A DNA stretch of 64,000 nt from Variovorax sp. CF079 (GCF_900101545.1 NZ_FMZU01000012.1:62001-126000); one strand, 5' to 3'. Counted from the stretch's first letter, positions 52,573 to 61,577 are shown. Notes: a model not told the origin generated them from the sequence alone. Numbers and translations: made by a program.

Positions 52573-53595
52573 TCACGCGTAGAGCGGTTCTTCCGCCATC
52601 GCCTCGCACTGGTCGTGCAACATGTTGATCTGCTCCTTCCAGTAATCGCTCGAGCCGAACCAGGGGAAGTTGATCGGGAAGATCGGGTCGCGCCAGCGCC
52701 GTGCGAGCCAGGCGCTGTAGTGGATCTGGCGCAGCGTGCGCAGCGGCTCGATCAGCGCGAGCTCGCGGCGGTCGAATTCGCGGAACTGCTCGTAGCCCTC
52801 GAGCAGGCCGCTCAGCTGCGCGGTGCGCTGCGGGCGCTCGCCCGACAGCAGCATCCACAGGTCCTGCACCGCGAAGCCGGTGCGCGCGTCGTCGAGGTCG
52901 ACGAAGTGCGGGCCGCCGTCGGGACGGTCGGTCGGAGTCCAGAGGATGTTGCCGGGGTGCACGTCGCCATGCAGGCGGAGCTTCTTCAGGTCGGTATCGG
53001 CGGCCGTTCCCAGCGCGGTGCCCTCGATCATCTCGAAGGCGGTGTTGCAGGCCTTCTCCCAGTCGCGCTGCACGTCGAGCGGGATCATCTCGTGGCCCAG
53101 CAGCCAGTCGCGCGAGGCGATGCCGAAGCTCTGCAGGTCCAGCGCCGGCCGCACTTCGAAGGGCCGCGCGGCGCCGACCGTGTGGATGCGCGCCAGGAAG
53201 CGGCCCACCCATTCGAGCACCTCGAAGTCGTCGAGCTCGGGCCCGCGCCCGCCGCGGTAGGGGCTGACGCTGAAGGCGAAGCCGCCGTGGTGGTGCAGCG
53301 TGGCGCCCTGCAACTCGAGCGGCGCGACGGCCGGCACCTCGGCGGCCGTGAGCTCGATGGAGAAGGCGTGCTCCTCGGCGATCTGTTCATCGCTCCAGCG
53401 GCCGGGCCGGTAGAACTTGACCACCACCGCGCTGCGGTCCTCCAAGTACACCTGGTAGACGCGGTTCTCGTAGGAGTTCAGCGCCATGAGCCGCCCATCG
53501 CCGTGCAGGCCGAGCCCGGCGAGCGCGTCCAGTACCACGTCGGGCGTGAGGCTTTGGTAGGGATGGGCGCTGGCTTTCTCGGCGGATGAGGTCAT
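52573..53595 (-). CDS. srkA: Stress response kinase A (YihE/RdoA-type)
   Basis: A 340-residue cytoplasmic protein kinase of the APH/choline-kinase fold. Seen: LNSYENRVYQVYLEDRSAVVVKFYRPGRWS (nucleotide-binding part with the Lys), LRLHGDVHPGNILW (catalytic HGDxHxxN) and FVDLDDARTGFAVQDLWMLLSG (metal-binding Asp). SrkA counters stress-induced cell death in E. coli and is linked to the Cpx envelope response. Length (328 in E. coli) and motifs agree. It is 13 bp downstream of the DUF2855 gene, so they may be cotranscribed. Confidence 0.92.
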   Translation of the reverse strand: MTSSAEKASAHPYQSLTPDVVLDALAGLGLHGDGRLMALNSYENRVYQVYLEDRSAVVVKFYRPGRWSDEQIAEEHAFSIELTAAEVPAVAPLELQGATLHHHGGFAFSVSPYRGGRGPELDDFEVLEWVGRFLARIHTVGAARPFEVRPALDLQSFGIASRDWLLGHEMIPLDVQRDWEKACNTAFEMIEGTALGTAADTDLKKLRLHGDVHPGNILWTPTDRPDGGPHFVDLDDARTGFAVQDLWMLLSGERPQRTAQLSGLLEGYEQFREFDRRELALIEPLRTLRQIHYSAWLARRWRDPIFPINFPWFGSSDYWKEQINMLHDQCEAMAEEPLYA

Positions 53596-53608
53596 CCGCC
53601 CATTGTCG

Positions 53609-54724
53609 CTAGCTCAAAGCCCTGGAAAGCGACAAGATGTGCCCGGTGCGCGGATCGCCGCGGCCCGACAGCACCTGCGCGTAAGCGGCCTGCACCGCTT
53701 CGGGCCCCTCGTGGTGCTGGGCGACGAGCCACGGCGTGGCGGGCCGGGTCACCTGCGCGATGAAATCGCGCCAGGCCTCGACCATCCGCCGTCCGAATTC
53801 GTCGCCGCCCCATTCCCCGGTGCGCTTCTTGATCTGGGCCGGCGCGAAGAACAGCGTCGCGCGCACGCCGGGCAGGTCCTTGCCGCTGCCGCTCGCGGCC
53901 AGCTGCTCGACGTGCGTGCCGCCGATCGAGCAGCTGTACTTCAACTGGGTAAAGCGCGTGTGGATGGCGCGCCGCAGTTCGCCGTTGCCCGCGAAATCCA
54001 CGTAGACGCAGGGTGCATCGGCCGCCACCTGGTCGAGCTCCTCGTAGGCCAGCACGCGGTGGTAGCAGCCGAGGCTTTCGCAAAAGGCCTTGTTGGCAGA
54101 GGAGGTGAGGCCGATCACCTCGATGCCGGGGCGCTGATGCATCTGGAAGGCGGTGCCGTAGGCCGTCTTGCTCGACGCGCTCGAAAGCAGGGCGACGCCC
54201 GGCCTGGCGCCGAAGAAATCGTTGTCCTCGAAGAAGTCGTCGATCAGCCAGGAGGTGATGAACAGCGGCCGCAGCAGGGCCTGCAGGTCTTCCGTGTCGG
54301 CGCCGTAGAGCGGATCGCTCGCGGAGCGGAAGTACTGGTTGTAGACGGCCGGCAGCGCCGCGCGGTGCGGCGCGCTGTCGGTGAAGCGGGCGGCAGACAG
54401 TCGCTCGGGGGTCAGCACCACGCTCGATGCCATCGGCACATAGCCGTAGAGCCGCTCGCCCACCGCGACACCCGGGTGCAGCGACTGCACCACCGAGCCG
54501 AAACCCCAGACCGGGATCGAGCCCCAGCCCTCTTCACCGGTCGGGAAGAACTGCCAGTAGTTCATCGACTCGCCGAAGGCGGCGTAGGTGATGTTGTTGG
54601 AGGTGAGGGCGAAGCTGTCGATGCGCACCCGGACCTGGCCGTCGGCCAGGGGCGCGTCGTCGTCGGCGCGCACGCGAGTGGCAGAGAGATCGTCCTTGCG
54701 GATCAGGAGGGTGGTGGTGTTCAT
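53609..54724 (-). CDS. DUF2855-family protein
   Basis: A 371-residue soluble protein. The first 130 residues have the GroES-like pattern of MDR oxidoreductases (DGQVRVRIDSFALTSNNITYAAFGESMNYWQFFP, GFGSVVQSLHPGVAVGERLYGYVPMAS). The rest contains a Rossmann-like VALLSSASSKTAYGTAFQM and YVDFAGNGELRRAIHTRF. The SSASSKT motif differs from the NAD-binding GxGxxG, so cofactor use is uncertain. Family function is unknown. ATG 54724 starts homology. A 6 bp inverted repeat (CAGGCG-CATGA-CGCCTG, 54741-54757) lies just upstream. Confidence 0.85.
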   Translation of the reverse strand: MNTTTLLIRKDDLSATRVRADDDAPLADGQVRVRIDSFALTSNNITYAAFGESMNYWQFFPTGEEGWGSIPVWGFGSVVQSLHPGVAVGERLYGYVPMASSVVLTPERLSAARFTDSAPHRAALPAVYNQYFRSASDPLYGADTEDLQALLRPLFITSWLIDDFFEDNDFFGARPGVALLSSASSKTAYGTAFQMHQRPGIEVIGLTSSANKAFCESLGCYHRVLAYEELDQVAADAPCVYVDFAGNGELRRAIHTRFTQLKYSCSIGGTHVEQLAASGSGKDLPGVRATLFFAPAQIKKRTGEWGGDEFGRRMVEAWRDFIAQVTRPATPWLVAQHHEGPEAVQAAYAQVLSGRGDPRTGHILSLSRALS

Positions 54725-54769
54725 GGAAACCACCTTAGCGCAGGCGCATGACGCCTGTCATGTCCAAAG

Positions 54770-54805
54770 CTGCGGCCGGCGTCACCTGCGTGACGCCGGC
54801 CGCAG
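54770..54805 (-). terminator. Strong hairpin after ohr
   Basis: Arms of 16 bp (54770-54785 and 54790-54805) are perfect complements around a CTGC loop; the arm starts CTGCGGCC and ends CGTCAC. It stands 16 bp past the ohr stop on the minus strand. Only a CTTT follows, so it is a non-canonical but very stable 3' end or terminator that insulates ohr from the DUF2855 gene. Confidence 0.6.
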
Positions 54806-54820
54806 TTCCGACGGGAGCGA

Positions 54821-55249
54821 TCAGGCGATCGAGAGTTCGACGTCGATGTTGCCGCGCGTGGCGTTCGAGTACGGGCACACCTGGTGGGCGGTGTCGACCA
54901 GGAGCTTCTTCTGCGCGTCGTCGAGGCCCGGCAGCGTGATCGCCAACTTGACCGCGATGCCGTAGGCCTTGCCCTCGTTGATCGGGCCGAGCGAAACGCT
55001 GGCATCCACCGCCACGTCTTCGGGCACCTTGACGTTGATCTTGGGCGCCACGGCCTTCATCGCGCCGATGAAGCAGGCCGAGTAGCCGACCGCGAACAAC
55101 TGCTCGGGGTTGGTGCCGGGCTTGCCGGAGCCGGGCGGATTCAGTTTGACGTCGAGCGCGTCATCGCTGGACTTGCCGGCGCCGCCGTCGCGGCCGCCGG
55201 TGGTGTGGGACTGGGCGGTGTACAGGACTTTGTCGAGCTTCGTGGCCAT
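54821..55249 (-). CDS. ohr: Organic hydroperoxide resistance protein Ohr
   Basis: A 142-residue thiol peroxidase of the OsmC/Ohr family that reduces organic and lipid hydroperoxides. Reactive Cys59 lies in GYSACFIGAMK and resolving Cys125 in HQVCPYSNATRGN. The N-terminus (MATKLDKVLYTAQSHTTGGRDG) is the Ohr type. It is directly downstream of its repressor gene ohrR on the same strand (64 bp gap), a standard arrangement. Expected to be induced by organic peroxides. Confidence 0.95.
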   Translation of the reverse strand: MATKLDKVLYTAQSHTTGGRDGGAGKSSDDALDVKLNPPGSGKPGTNPEQLFAVGYSACFIGAMKAVAPKINVKVPEDVAVDASVSLGPINEGKAYGIAVKLAITLPGLDDAQKKLLVDTAHQVCPYSNATRGNIDVELSIA

Positions 55250-55313
55250 GGTGATTCCTTCAGGTTGGTTGGGGGGAGAAAAAATGCTTCGGTGGGCCGA
55301 AGCGGGGGAAAAC

Positions 55314-55766
55314 CTATGCGGCGGCCTTGACGCGATCCCTCAGTTGCTGGATCTGCTGCGTGAGCGCCACCAGCTCCTCGACCGAGCACTGGGAGGCGGC
55401 CATCAGGCAGGCGGGAACGCTCGCCGCACGCGCCTTGAGCTTGCGGCCGGCGGCCGTGAGACTGACGTGCACGCGCCGCTCGTCGGCCACGTCGCGGATG
55501 CGCGCCACCAGGCCGTTGGCTTCGAGGCGCTTCAGGAGCGGCGTCAGCGTGCCCGAATCGAGCGAGAGCCGCTCGCCCAGCTCCGACACCATGAGACCGT
55601 CACGCTCCCACAACACCAGCATCACAAGATACTGGGGATAGGTGAGCTTGAGCTTGTCGAGCAGCGGCTTGTACAGCTTGGTCATCGCCAGCGAGGCGGA
55701 ATAGACCGCAAAGCAGAGCTGGTTGTCGAGCCGCAGCATGTCGTCGGCGGAGGGCGTGGAAGGCAT
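55314..55766 (-). CDS. ohrR: MarR-family peroxide sensor/repressor OhrR
   Basis: A 150-residue winged-helix repressor. Sensing Cys18 sits in LDNQLCFAVYSAS, the OhrR signature. The DNA-binding part reads LTYPQYLVMLVLWERDGLMVSELGERLSLDSGTLTPLLKRLEANGLVARIRDVADERRVHVSLT. Oxidation of the cysteine by organic hydroperoxides releases DNA. It lies before ohr on the same strand and faces a palindromic operator at 55788-55807, so it probably regulates itself and ohr. Confidence 0.94.
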   Translation of the reverse strand: MPSTPSADDMLRLDNQLCFAVYSASLAMTKLYKPLLDKLKLTYPQYLVMLVLWERDGLMVSELGERLSLDSGTLTPLLKRLEANGLVARIRDVADERRVHVSLTAAGRKLKARAASVPACLMAASQCSVEELVALTQQIQQLRDRVKAAA

Positions 55767-55787
55767 GGGCCGAATTGTAGCTGTCAA

Positions 55788-55807
55788 TTGAATTGTGCGC
55801 AATTCAA
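55788..55807. promoter_or_regulatory. OhrR operator
   Basis: TTGAATTG-TGCG-CAATTCAA: perfect 8 bp arms, 22 bp upstream of the ohrR start. It is AT-rich within GC-rich DNA and agrees with the OhrR consensus of CAATT-type inverted repeats. A further CAATTG lies at 55785-55790. The 89 bp gap to the enoyl-CoA hydratase gene holds nothing else. Confidence 0.7.
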
Positions 55808-55855
55808 ATGGTAAGCGCATGTTGCCGGAAAAGGCGGCGTCCTGCGCCGCCGTGC

Positions 55856-56671
55856 TCACCGCCCGCTGAAACGCGCCGGCCGCCGCTCGACGAAGGAGCG
55901 CACGCCTTCGGCCGCGTCCTCGCTGTTGGCGAGCCGTTGCTGGACCGGAATGAAATCCGCCACCGCCGCGAGCGGCCCCTGTTCGATCGCCTTCATCACG
56001 TTGAGCCGGGTCGCGACCACCGCGAGCGGTGCCTGGGCCGCAATGCGTTGGGCGATGCGCAGCGCCTCGTCCAGCTCCTGCCCGGCCGGTACCACCTTCT
56101 GCACGAAATGCAGGCGATAAGCCTCGGCGCTGTCGAACTCGTCGGCCGTGAGCAGATGCAGCATCGCATTGCCCAGGCCGGCGCGCTCGGCCATGCGCAG
56201 CGTGGCGCCGCCGGTGGCCATGATGCCGCGCTGCACCTCCATCTGCGAGAAGCGGCAATTGTCGGCCGCCACCACGATGTCGGCACCCAGCATCAGCTCG
56301 ATGCCGACGGTGAAGCAGATGCCCTTGACCGCGACCACCATCGGCTTCTCGCGGCGCCGGTAGCCGGGCAGGCCGAAGTCGTGCGGCTCCACCAGCCCTT
56401 CAGGAATCGCCTTCTCGCCACGCTTCATGTACTCGGCCACGGCCGGCAGGTCGAGCCCGGCCGTGAAGTGATCGCCGAAGGCATGCAGCACGCCCACGCG
56501 CAGGCCCGGGTCGTCGTCGAGCCGCGTGTAGGCCTCGGCCAGCTCGCGGAACATGCGCGGCGTCCAGCCGTTGCGCTTGGCGGGGCGGTTGATGCCGATC
56601 AGCAGCACGTGATCGAGCACCTGGGTGTCGATGCAGCCTTCGGGCGGGGGCGTGGTGGGGATGGCGGTCAT
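55856..56671 (-). CDS. Enoyl-CoA hydratase/isomerase (crotonase family)
   Basis: A 271-residue crotonase-fold protein. DHVLLIGINRPAKRNGWTPRMFRELAEAY, HAFGDHFTAGLDLP (oxyanion part) and VAVKGICFTVGIELMLGADIVVAADNCRFSQMEVQRGIMATGGATLRMAERAG define it. Where the two catalytic glutamates of classic hydratases are expected, GGATLRM and QRGIM appear, so the reaction may be isomerase-like or another CoA chemistry. It is followed at 7 bp upstream by a 3-hydroxyacyl-CoA dehydrogenase gene: both belong to a beta-oxidation-type operon. Confidence 0.87.
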   Translation of the reverse strand: MTAIPTTPPPEGCIDTQVLDHVLLIGINRPAKRNGWTPRMFRELAEAYTRLDDDPGLRVGVLHAFGDHFTAGLDLPAVAEYMKRGEKAIPEGLVEPHDFGLPGYRRREKPMVVAVKGICFTVGIELMLGADIVVAADNCRFSQMEVQRGIMATGGATLRMAERAGLGNAMLHLLTADEFDSAEAYRLHFVQKVVPAGQELDEALRIAQRIAAQAPLAVVATRLNVMKAIEQGPLAAVADFIPVQQRLANSEDAAEGVRSFVERRPARFSGR

Positions 56672-56678
56672 GGCGGCC

Positions 56679-57527
56679 TCAGTAGGTGTAGACGCCGCGA
56701 CCCGTCTTGCGGCCGAGCTGGCCTGCCGCGACCATCTCCTTCAAGAGCGGGCAGGGCCGGTACTTCGAATCGCCGAACTGCTCGAGGTAGACCTCCATCA
56801 CCGCCAGGCAGACGTCGAGCCCGATCATGTCGGCCAGCGCCAGCGGACCGATGGGCTGGTTGCAGCCCAGCTTCATGCCGGCGTCGATGTCTTCCGCGCT
56901 CGCAATGCCTTCGGCCAGCACGAAGAAGGCCTCGTTGATCATCGGCACCAGTATGCGGTTGACCACGAAGCCCGGCGCGTTCTTCACGGTGATCGGCGAC
57001 TTGCCCAGCCGCTCGGCCAGCGCCTTCACCGCATCGTGCGTGGCGTCGCTGGTCAGGTAGCCGCGGATGATCTCCACCAGCGCCATCATCGGCACCGGGT
57101 TGAAGAAGTGCATGCCGATGAAGCGGTCGGGCCGCGAGGTCGCCGCCGCCAGCTGGGTGATCGAGATCGACGAGGTGTTGGACGCGATGATGACCTCGGG
57201 CGCGAGCATGGCGTCGACCTGCTTCAGGATCTTCAGCTTGAGTTCGTGGTTCTCGGTCGCGGCCTCGATCACGAGCTCTGCGCTCTTCAGGTCCTCGTAG
57301 TTCGTCGAGCCCTTGATCAGCGCCAGCGCCGCGTCCTTCTGGGCGGCGGTGAGCTTGTCCTTCTTGATCAGGCGCTCGAGGCTGCCGGCCACGGTGGCCA
57401 AGCCCTTGTCGACCGCGGCTTGCGCAATGTCGACCATCACCACCTTCACGCCTGCGACAGCGCAGGCCTGCGCGATCCCGTTGCCCATCGTGCCCGCGCC
57501 GATGATGCCGACCGTCTGAATCGTCAT
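56679..57527 (-). CDS. 3-hydroxybutyryl-CoA dehydrogenase
   Basis: A 282-residue NAD-dependent enzyme of fatty-acid oxidation or butanoate/PHB metabolism. The Rossmann motif is GIIGAGTMGNGIAQACAVAG at residues 7-26. Catalytic HFFNPVPMM and the dimer part FVVNRILVPMINEAFFVLAEGIASAEDIDAGMKLGCNQPIGPLALADMIGLD follow. Length is as usual (about 282). The start MTIQTVG at ATG 57527 is preferred over ATG 57554. It is the first gene of a two-gene operon with the crotonase. Confidence 0.93.
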   Translation of the reverse strand: MTIQTVGIIGAGTMGNGIAQACAVAGVKVVMVDIAQAAVDKGLATVAGSLERLIKKDKLTAAQKDAALALIKGSTNYEDLKSAELVIEAATENHELKLKILKQVDAMLAPEVIIASNTSSISITQLAAATSRPDRFIGMHFFNPVPMMALVEIIRGYLTSDATHDAVKALAERLGKSPITVKNAPGFVVNRILVPMINEAFFVLAEGIASAEDIDAGMKLGCNQPIGPLALADMIGLDVCLAVMEVYLEQFGDSKYRPCPLLKEMVAAGQLGRKTGRGVYTY

Positions 57528-57586
57528 TTCGAATGCTCCTTGAAAATCCGCCATTGTGGGTCAGCCCGTGATTTAAAGTGGTCACC

Positions 57587-58789
57587 ATGACGACCCTCGG
57601 AACCCCTCTTTCCCCCTCTGCAACCCGCGTGATGCTGCTCGGCTCCGGCGAACTCGGCAAGGAGGTGCTGATCGCGCTCCAGCGCCTGGGCGTGGAGACC
57701 ATCGCCGTCGACCGCTACGAGAACGCGCCCGGCCAGCAGGTGGCGCACCACGCGCGCACCATCACGATGAGCGACCCCGATCAGCTGAAGGCGCTGATCG
57801 AGGCCGAGAAGCCGCAGCTCGTGGTGCCCGAGATCGAGGCCATCGCTACGCCCATGCTGCAGCAGCTGGAAGACGCGGGCACGGTGCGCGTGATCCCGAC
57901 CGCGCGCGCGGCGCGCCTCACGATGGACCGCGAGGGCATCCGCCGCCTCGCCGCCGAAACGCTGGGTGTGCCGACCAGCCCCTACAAGTTCTGCGATTCG
58001 GTGGCCGAGCTGCAGGCGGCGATCGACGCCGGCATCGGTTATCCGTGCATCGTCAAGCCGGTGATGAGCAGCTCGGGCAAGGGCCAGAGCAAGATCGACG
58101 GCCCGGCCGACGTGCAGAAGGCCTGGGACTACGCGATGGCCGGCGGCCGCGTGAGCCACGGCCGCGTGATCGTCGAGGGCTTCATCGACTTCGACTACGA
58201 GATCACGCTCCTGACCGTGCGCGCGCTCGACGCGGCAGGCCGGGTCCAGACGCAGTTCTGCGAGCCCATCGGCCACGTGCAGGTGAGCGGCGACTACGTC
58301 GAGAGCTGGCAACCGCATCCGATGGCGCCGGCCGCGCTGCAAAAAGCGCAGCAGATCGCGCAGGCGGTGACGGCAGATCTCGGCGGGCAGGGGCTCTTCG
58401 GCGTCGAGCTTTTCGTGAAAGGCGAGGAGGTCTGGTTCAGCGAAGTCAGCCCGCGGCCGCACGACACCGGCATGGTGACCATGGCGACCCAGTGGCAAAA
58501 CGAGTTCGAGCTGCATGCGCGCGCCATCCTGGGCCTGCCGGTGGACACCGCGCTCAAGAGCCCGGGCGCCAGCGCGGTGATCTACGGCGGCGTGGACGCG
58601 ACCGGCATTGCCTTCGAAGGCGTGGCCCACGCGCTGCAGGTGCCGGGCAGCGAGGTGCGCCTGTTCGGCAAGCCCGAAAGTTTCGTCAAGCGGCGCATGG
58701 GCGTAGCGCTGGCGCATGCGGCGGATGTGGAGACGGCGCGCCGCAACGCGAAGGAAGCCGCTTCGCGCGTCAAGCCGCGCAAGGCCTGA
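57587..58789 (+). CDS. purT: Formate-dependent phosphoribosylglycinamide formyltransferase PurT
   Basis: A 400-residue ATP-grasp enzyme: 5'-phosphoribosylglycinamide, formate and ATP give the formylated product in purine synthesis, in place of folate-dependent PurN. Seen: [41 protein letters not shown] (N-terminal), [12 protein letters not shown] (ATP loop) and [17 protein letters not shown] (metal ligands). ATG 57587 matches the usual MTTLGTPL start; ATG 57578 is an alternative. It is divergent from the hydroxybutyryl-CoA dehydrogenase gene over 59 bp. Confidence 0.95.
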   Translation: MTTLGTPLSPSATRVMLLGSGELGKEVLIALQRLGVETIAVDRYENAPGQQVAHHARTITMSDPDQLKALIEAEKPQLVVPEIEAIATPMLQQLEDAGTVRVIPTARAARLTMDREGIRRLAAETLGVPTSPYKFCDSVAELQAAIDAGIGYPCIVKPVMSSSGKGQSKIDGPADVQKAWDYAMAGGRVSHGRVIVEGFIDFDYEITLLTVRALDAAGRVQTQFCEPIGHVQVSGDYVESWQPHPMAPAALQKAQQIAQAVTADLGGQGLFGVELFVKGEEVWFSEVSPRPHDTGMVTMATQWQNEFELHARAILGLPVDTALKSPGASAVIYGGVDATGIAFEGVAHALQVPGSEVRLFGKPESFVKRRMGVALAHAADVETARRNAKEAASRVKPRKA

Positions 58790-58814
58790 GTTCCGGCCCT
58801 TCCAGGAGTCCGCC

Positions 58815-59756
58815 ATGCTGCATCCCCAAGCCCAAGCCTTCATCGACCTGCTGGTGCAGCGCGGCGTGCCGCCGACCCACACGCTGACGCCGGCCGATGC
58901 GCGCAAGTTCTACCGTGAACGGCGCGCGGTCACGCAGCCGGAGCCCGGCGAAGTGGCGGAGGTGCGCGAGCTCAGCGCGCCCGGCCCGCACGGCGCGATC
59001 CCATTGCGGCTCTACCGTCCACTGGGCAGCACGGCCGGCGCCTCGGTGCCGGTGCTGGTCTACTACCACGGCGGCGGCTGGACCATCGGCGACCTCGACA
59101 CCCACGACACGCTGTGCCGCGAGCTTGCCAACCTCTCGGGCTGCGCGGTGATCGCAGTCGACTACCGCATGGGCCCGGAGCATCGCTTCCCGGCCGCGGT
59201 GGACGACGTGCTCGCCGCCACCTACTGGGTGCGCAAGGAAGCGGATTCGCTCGGCGTGAACGCGAATCGCCTCGCGGTCGGCGGCGACAGCGCCGGGGGC
59301 AACCTCGCGGCGGTGGTGGCGATCGCGGCGCGCGATGCGGGCGATCTGCCCATCGCCTTCCAGTTGCTGATCTACCCGGCAACCGACATGCGCTGCGTGC
59401 ACCCTTCGCACACCAGCAACGGTCAGGGCTATGTGCTGACCAGCGACACGATCAAGTATTTCCACGACCACTACATCACCGACCCGCAGCACGACCTCGA
59501 CTGGCGCGCCTCGCCGCTCTTGCACCCCGACCTGTCGCGCCTGCCGCCGGCGCTGGTGCTCACCGCCGGCTACGACCCGCTGCGCGACGAGGGGCTGGAC
59601 TACGCGCGGGCGCTGACTGCGGCCGGCAACCGCGCGGTCTACGTCTGCTTCGAGCGCCAGATCCATGGCTTCATCACCATGGGCCGGCTGCTCGACGAGG
59701 CGAACGCGGCGGTGGCGCTGTGCGCCGGCGAACTGCGGCGGGCGCTGGCAGCATGA
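58815..59756 (+). CDS. Alpha/beta hydrolase, hormone-sensitive-lipase-type esterase
   Basis: A 313-residue esterase. The oxyanion HGGGW is at residues 85-89, the nucleophile Ser at about 159 in GDSAGGN, the acid in YDPLRDEG, and the base in QIHGF. It lacks a signal peptide and so is cytoplasmic. ATG 58815 has a CAGGAG ribosome site. It is 25 bp behind purT and may be cotranscribed. Short-chain ester substrates are typical of the family. Confidence 0.9.
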   Translation: MLHPQAQAFIDLLVQRGVPPTHTLTPADARKFYRERRAVTQPEPGEVAEVRELSAPGPHGAIPLRLYRPLGSTAGASVPVLVYYHGGGWTIGDLDTHDTLCRELANLSGCAVIAVDYRMGPEHRFPAAVDDVLAATYWVRKEADSLGVNANRLAVGGDSAGGNLAAVVAIAARDAGDLPIAFQLLIYPATDMRCVHPSHTSNGQGYVLTSDTIKYFHDHYITDPQHDLDWRASPLLHPDLSRLPPALVLTAGYDPLRDEGLDYARALTAAGNRAVYVCFERQIHGFITMGRLLDEANAAVALCAGELRRALAA

Positions 59757-59763
59757 CCAGGAA

Positions 59764-59789
59764 CCGTTCGGACTGAGCTTGTCGAAGTC
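59764..59789. repeat. REP-like intergenic sequence
   Basis: CCGTTCGGACTGAGCTTGTC followed by GAAGTC; its reverse complement carries the CTTCGACAAGCTCAG core. The sequence lies just after the esterase stop in the 133 bp gap before the AraC gene, which also holds the GCAGGAGA ribosome site of that gene. Confidence 0.5.
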
Positions 59790-59889
59790 AGGGCGCATGT
59801 AGGGAAAGTCCCCGCACCTCGACATCGCCGCGCCGCTGCGGCGCCGCTACGATCCTGCGAGCGCGACGCGAGCGCAGGAGACATTCATC

Positions 59890-60690
59890 TTGGGCACCAG
59901 GACGGACACCGACCGCAGCGGCAACGGCACCAGGGGCGAGCGCCTCATGTGGCTGACCCGCGAGCGCGTTTTCTACGCCGGCCTGCTGGGCGCGGCGGCC
60001 GAGCGCAGCCTGGGAGGCCATGGCGTCTACGTGTCGCCGACGGGACAGCCGATGCGCATCCGCATCGGCGGCGGCGCCTGGCAAAGCGGCGAGCTGCTGG
60101 TGGTGCCGCCGCAGGTGCCGCACCAGGTCGTGAGCGAAGAGCCGCTGATCCTCAACCTGCTGATCGAATCGGAGTCGGTCGATCCAGCGCAGCTGCCAGA
60201 CTTTCTGCAGCACTGCGGCGCGGTCGAGGCGCCGGACTTCGTCCAGCGCGTTCGCGCGGCCCACGCGCAACTGCTTGCCGCCGCCGGCCGCGACGGCTTC
60301 GACGCCCTTGACTTCGACACGCTGTTCTTCGGCCAGCCGCTCGTCGTGCGGCCGATCGACGCGCGCATCCGCCAGGTGGTCGAGCGCATCGTCGCCGACC
60401 CGGCGCTGCCGGCCTCGGCCGAGGAATGCGCGGCCTCGGTGCAGCTCTCCTTCTCGCGCTTCCTGCATCTGTTCAAGCAGGAGATCGGCGTGCCTTTCCG
60501 TGCCTTCCGCGCCTGGAAGCGGGCCCGCAGCCTGCTGCGCCATGTGCGGGAGTCCGCCACGCTGACCGACATCGCGCTCGACACCGGCTATCCCGATTCG
60601 ACCCATTTCAGCCACTCGATCCGCCAAGTCTACGGCCTGCGTCCCAGCGACATCCTCGCCGGCTCGCGACGACTCGCGGTGTATCAATGA
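59890..60690 (+). CDS. AraC-family transcriptional regulator
   Basis: A 266-residue regulator with a compact N-terminal domain (QPMRIRIGGGAWQSGELLVVPPQVPHQVVSEEPLILNLLIE, cupin-like) and a C-terminal double helix-turn-helix (AASVQLSFSRFLHLFKQEIGVPFRAFRAWKRARSLL and ATLTDIALDTGYPDSTHFSHSIRQVYGLRPSD). The start TTG 59890 lies 9 bp behind GGAG; ATG 59947 is an alternative that loses 19 residues. It is 11 bp upstream of the liv genes on the same strand, so it may be the first gene of that operon and its local regulator. Confidence 0.85.
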   Translation: MGTRTDTDRSGNGTRGERLMWLTRERVFYAGLLGAAAERSLGGHGVYVSPTGQPMRIRIGGGAWQSGELLVVPPQVPHQVVSEEPLILNLLIESESVDPAQLPDFLQHCGAVEAPDFVQRVRAAHAQLLAAAGRDGFDALDFDTLFFGQPLVVRPIDARIRQVVERIVADPALPASAEECAASVQLSFSRFLHLFKQEIGVPFRAFRAWKRARSLLRHVRESATLTDIALDTGYPDSTHFSHSIRQVYGLRPSDILAGSRRLAVYQ

Positions 60691-60701
60691 AAGAGGCCTG
60701 A

Positions 60702-61577
60702 TTGCAAGTCCTCCAGCTCCTGCTCTCAGGCATTGCGCAAGGCTGCATCTACGGCCTGATCGCGCTGGGGTTCGTGCTGATCTACAAGGCCACCGAAACC
60801 GTGAGCTTCGCCCAGGGCGAGCTCATGATGCTGGGCGCCTTCTGTGCCTTCGCCGGCATGTCCTTGTTCGGCCTTCCCTTCTGGTTGGCGGCGCTGCTGG
60901 CCGTGGCGGCGATGGCCGCCTTCGGCGTGCTGCTCGAACTGGTCGTGATCCGGCCAATCCTCGGGCAGCCGCAGTTCTCGATCGTGATGCTGACCATCGG
61001 CATCGGCTACGTGGCGCGCGGGCTGATCACCATGATTCCCGCCATCGGCACCGAGACGCACACGCTGCCTGTGCCCTACAAGGACCAGATCTGGAAGCTG
61101 GGCGAGTTGGTGGTCAACGTGGAGCAGATGGCCATCATCCTTTCCACCGCGCTGCTGTGCGGCCTGTTGTTCGCGATGTTCCGCTACAGCAAGCTCGGCA
61201 TCGCGATGCAGGCCTCGTCGCAGAACCAGCTGGCGGCCTACTACATGGGCATTCCGGTCAAGCGGCTCAACGGGCTGGTGTGGGGGCTCGCGGCCGCGGT
61301 GGCCGCCATCGCCGGCATGCTGCTCGCGCCGATCACCTTCGTGCACGCCAACATGGGCTTCATCGGCCTCAAGGCTTTTCCGGCCGCGGTGGTGGGCGGC
61401 TTCGGCAGCCTGCCGGGCGCGATCGTCGGCGGGCTGGTGATCGGCATCGTCGAATCCTTCGCCGGCTTCTATTTGCCCGACGGGTTCAAGGACACGGCGC
61501 CCTACATCGTGGTGCTGATCATGCTGATGGTGAAGCCCAACGGCCTGTTCGGCGAGAAGCTGCGCAAGAAAGTCTGA
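60702..61577 (+). CDS. livH: LIV-type ABC transporter permease (LivH-like), cluster 2
   Basis: A 291-residue permease starting at TTG 60702. It opens LLLSGIAQGCIYGLIALGFVLIYKATETVSFAQGELMMLGAF, diagnostic for LivH. The coupling loop reads QNQLAAYYMGIPVKRLNGLVWG and the last part GGFGSLPGAIVGGLVIGIVESFAGFYL. It forms the channel with LivM2. It differs clearly from the LivH of cluster 1, so the importers probably carry different cargo. A substrate-binding protein for this cluster is not in the window and may follow beyond its end. Confidence 0.9.
   Translation: MQVLQLLLSGIAQGCIYGLIALGFVLIYKATETVSFAQGELMMLGAFCAFAGMSLFGLPFWLAALLAVAAMAAFGVLLELVVIRPILGQPQFSIVMLTIGIGYVARGLITMIPAIGTETHTLPVPYKDQIWKLGELVVNVEQMAIILSTALLCGLLFAMFRYSKLGIAMQASSQNQLAAYYMGIPVKRLNGLVWGLAAAVAAIAGMLLAPITFVHANMGFIGLKAFPAAVVGGFGSLPGAIVGGLVIGIVESFAGFYLPDGFKDTAPYIVVLIMLMVKPNGLFGEKLRKKV

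Noticed and set aside
54741..54757. CAGGCG-CATGA-CGCCTG as an operator of the DUF2855 gene
   Set aside because: Six-bp arms are expected by chance in GC-rich DNA; it is mentioned with the gene but not claimed as a site.
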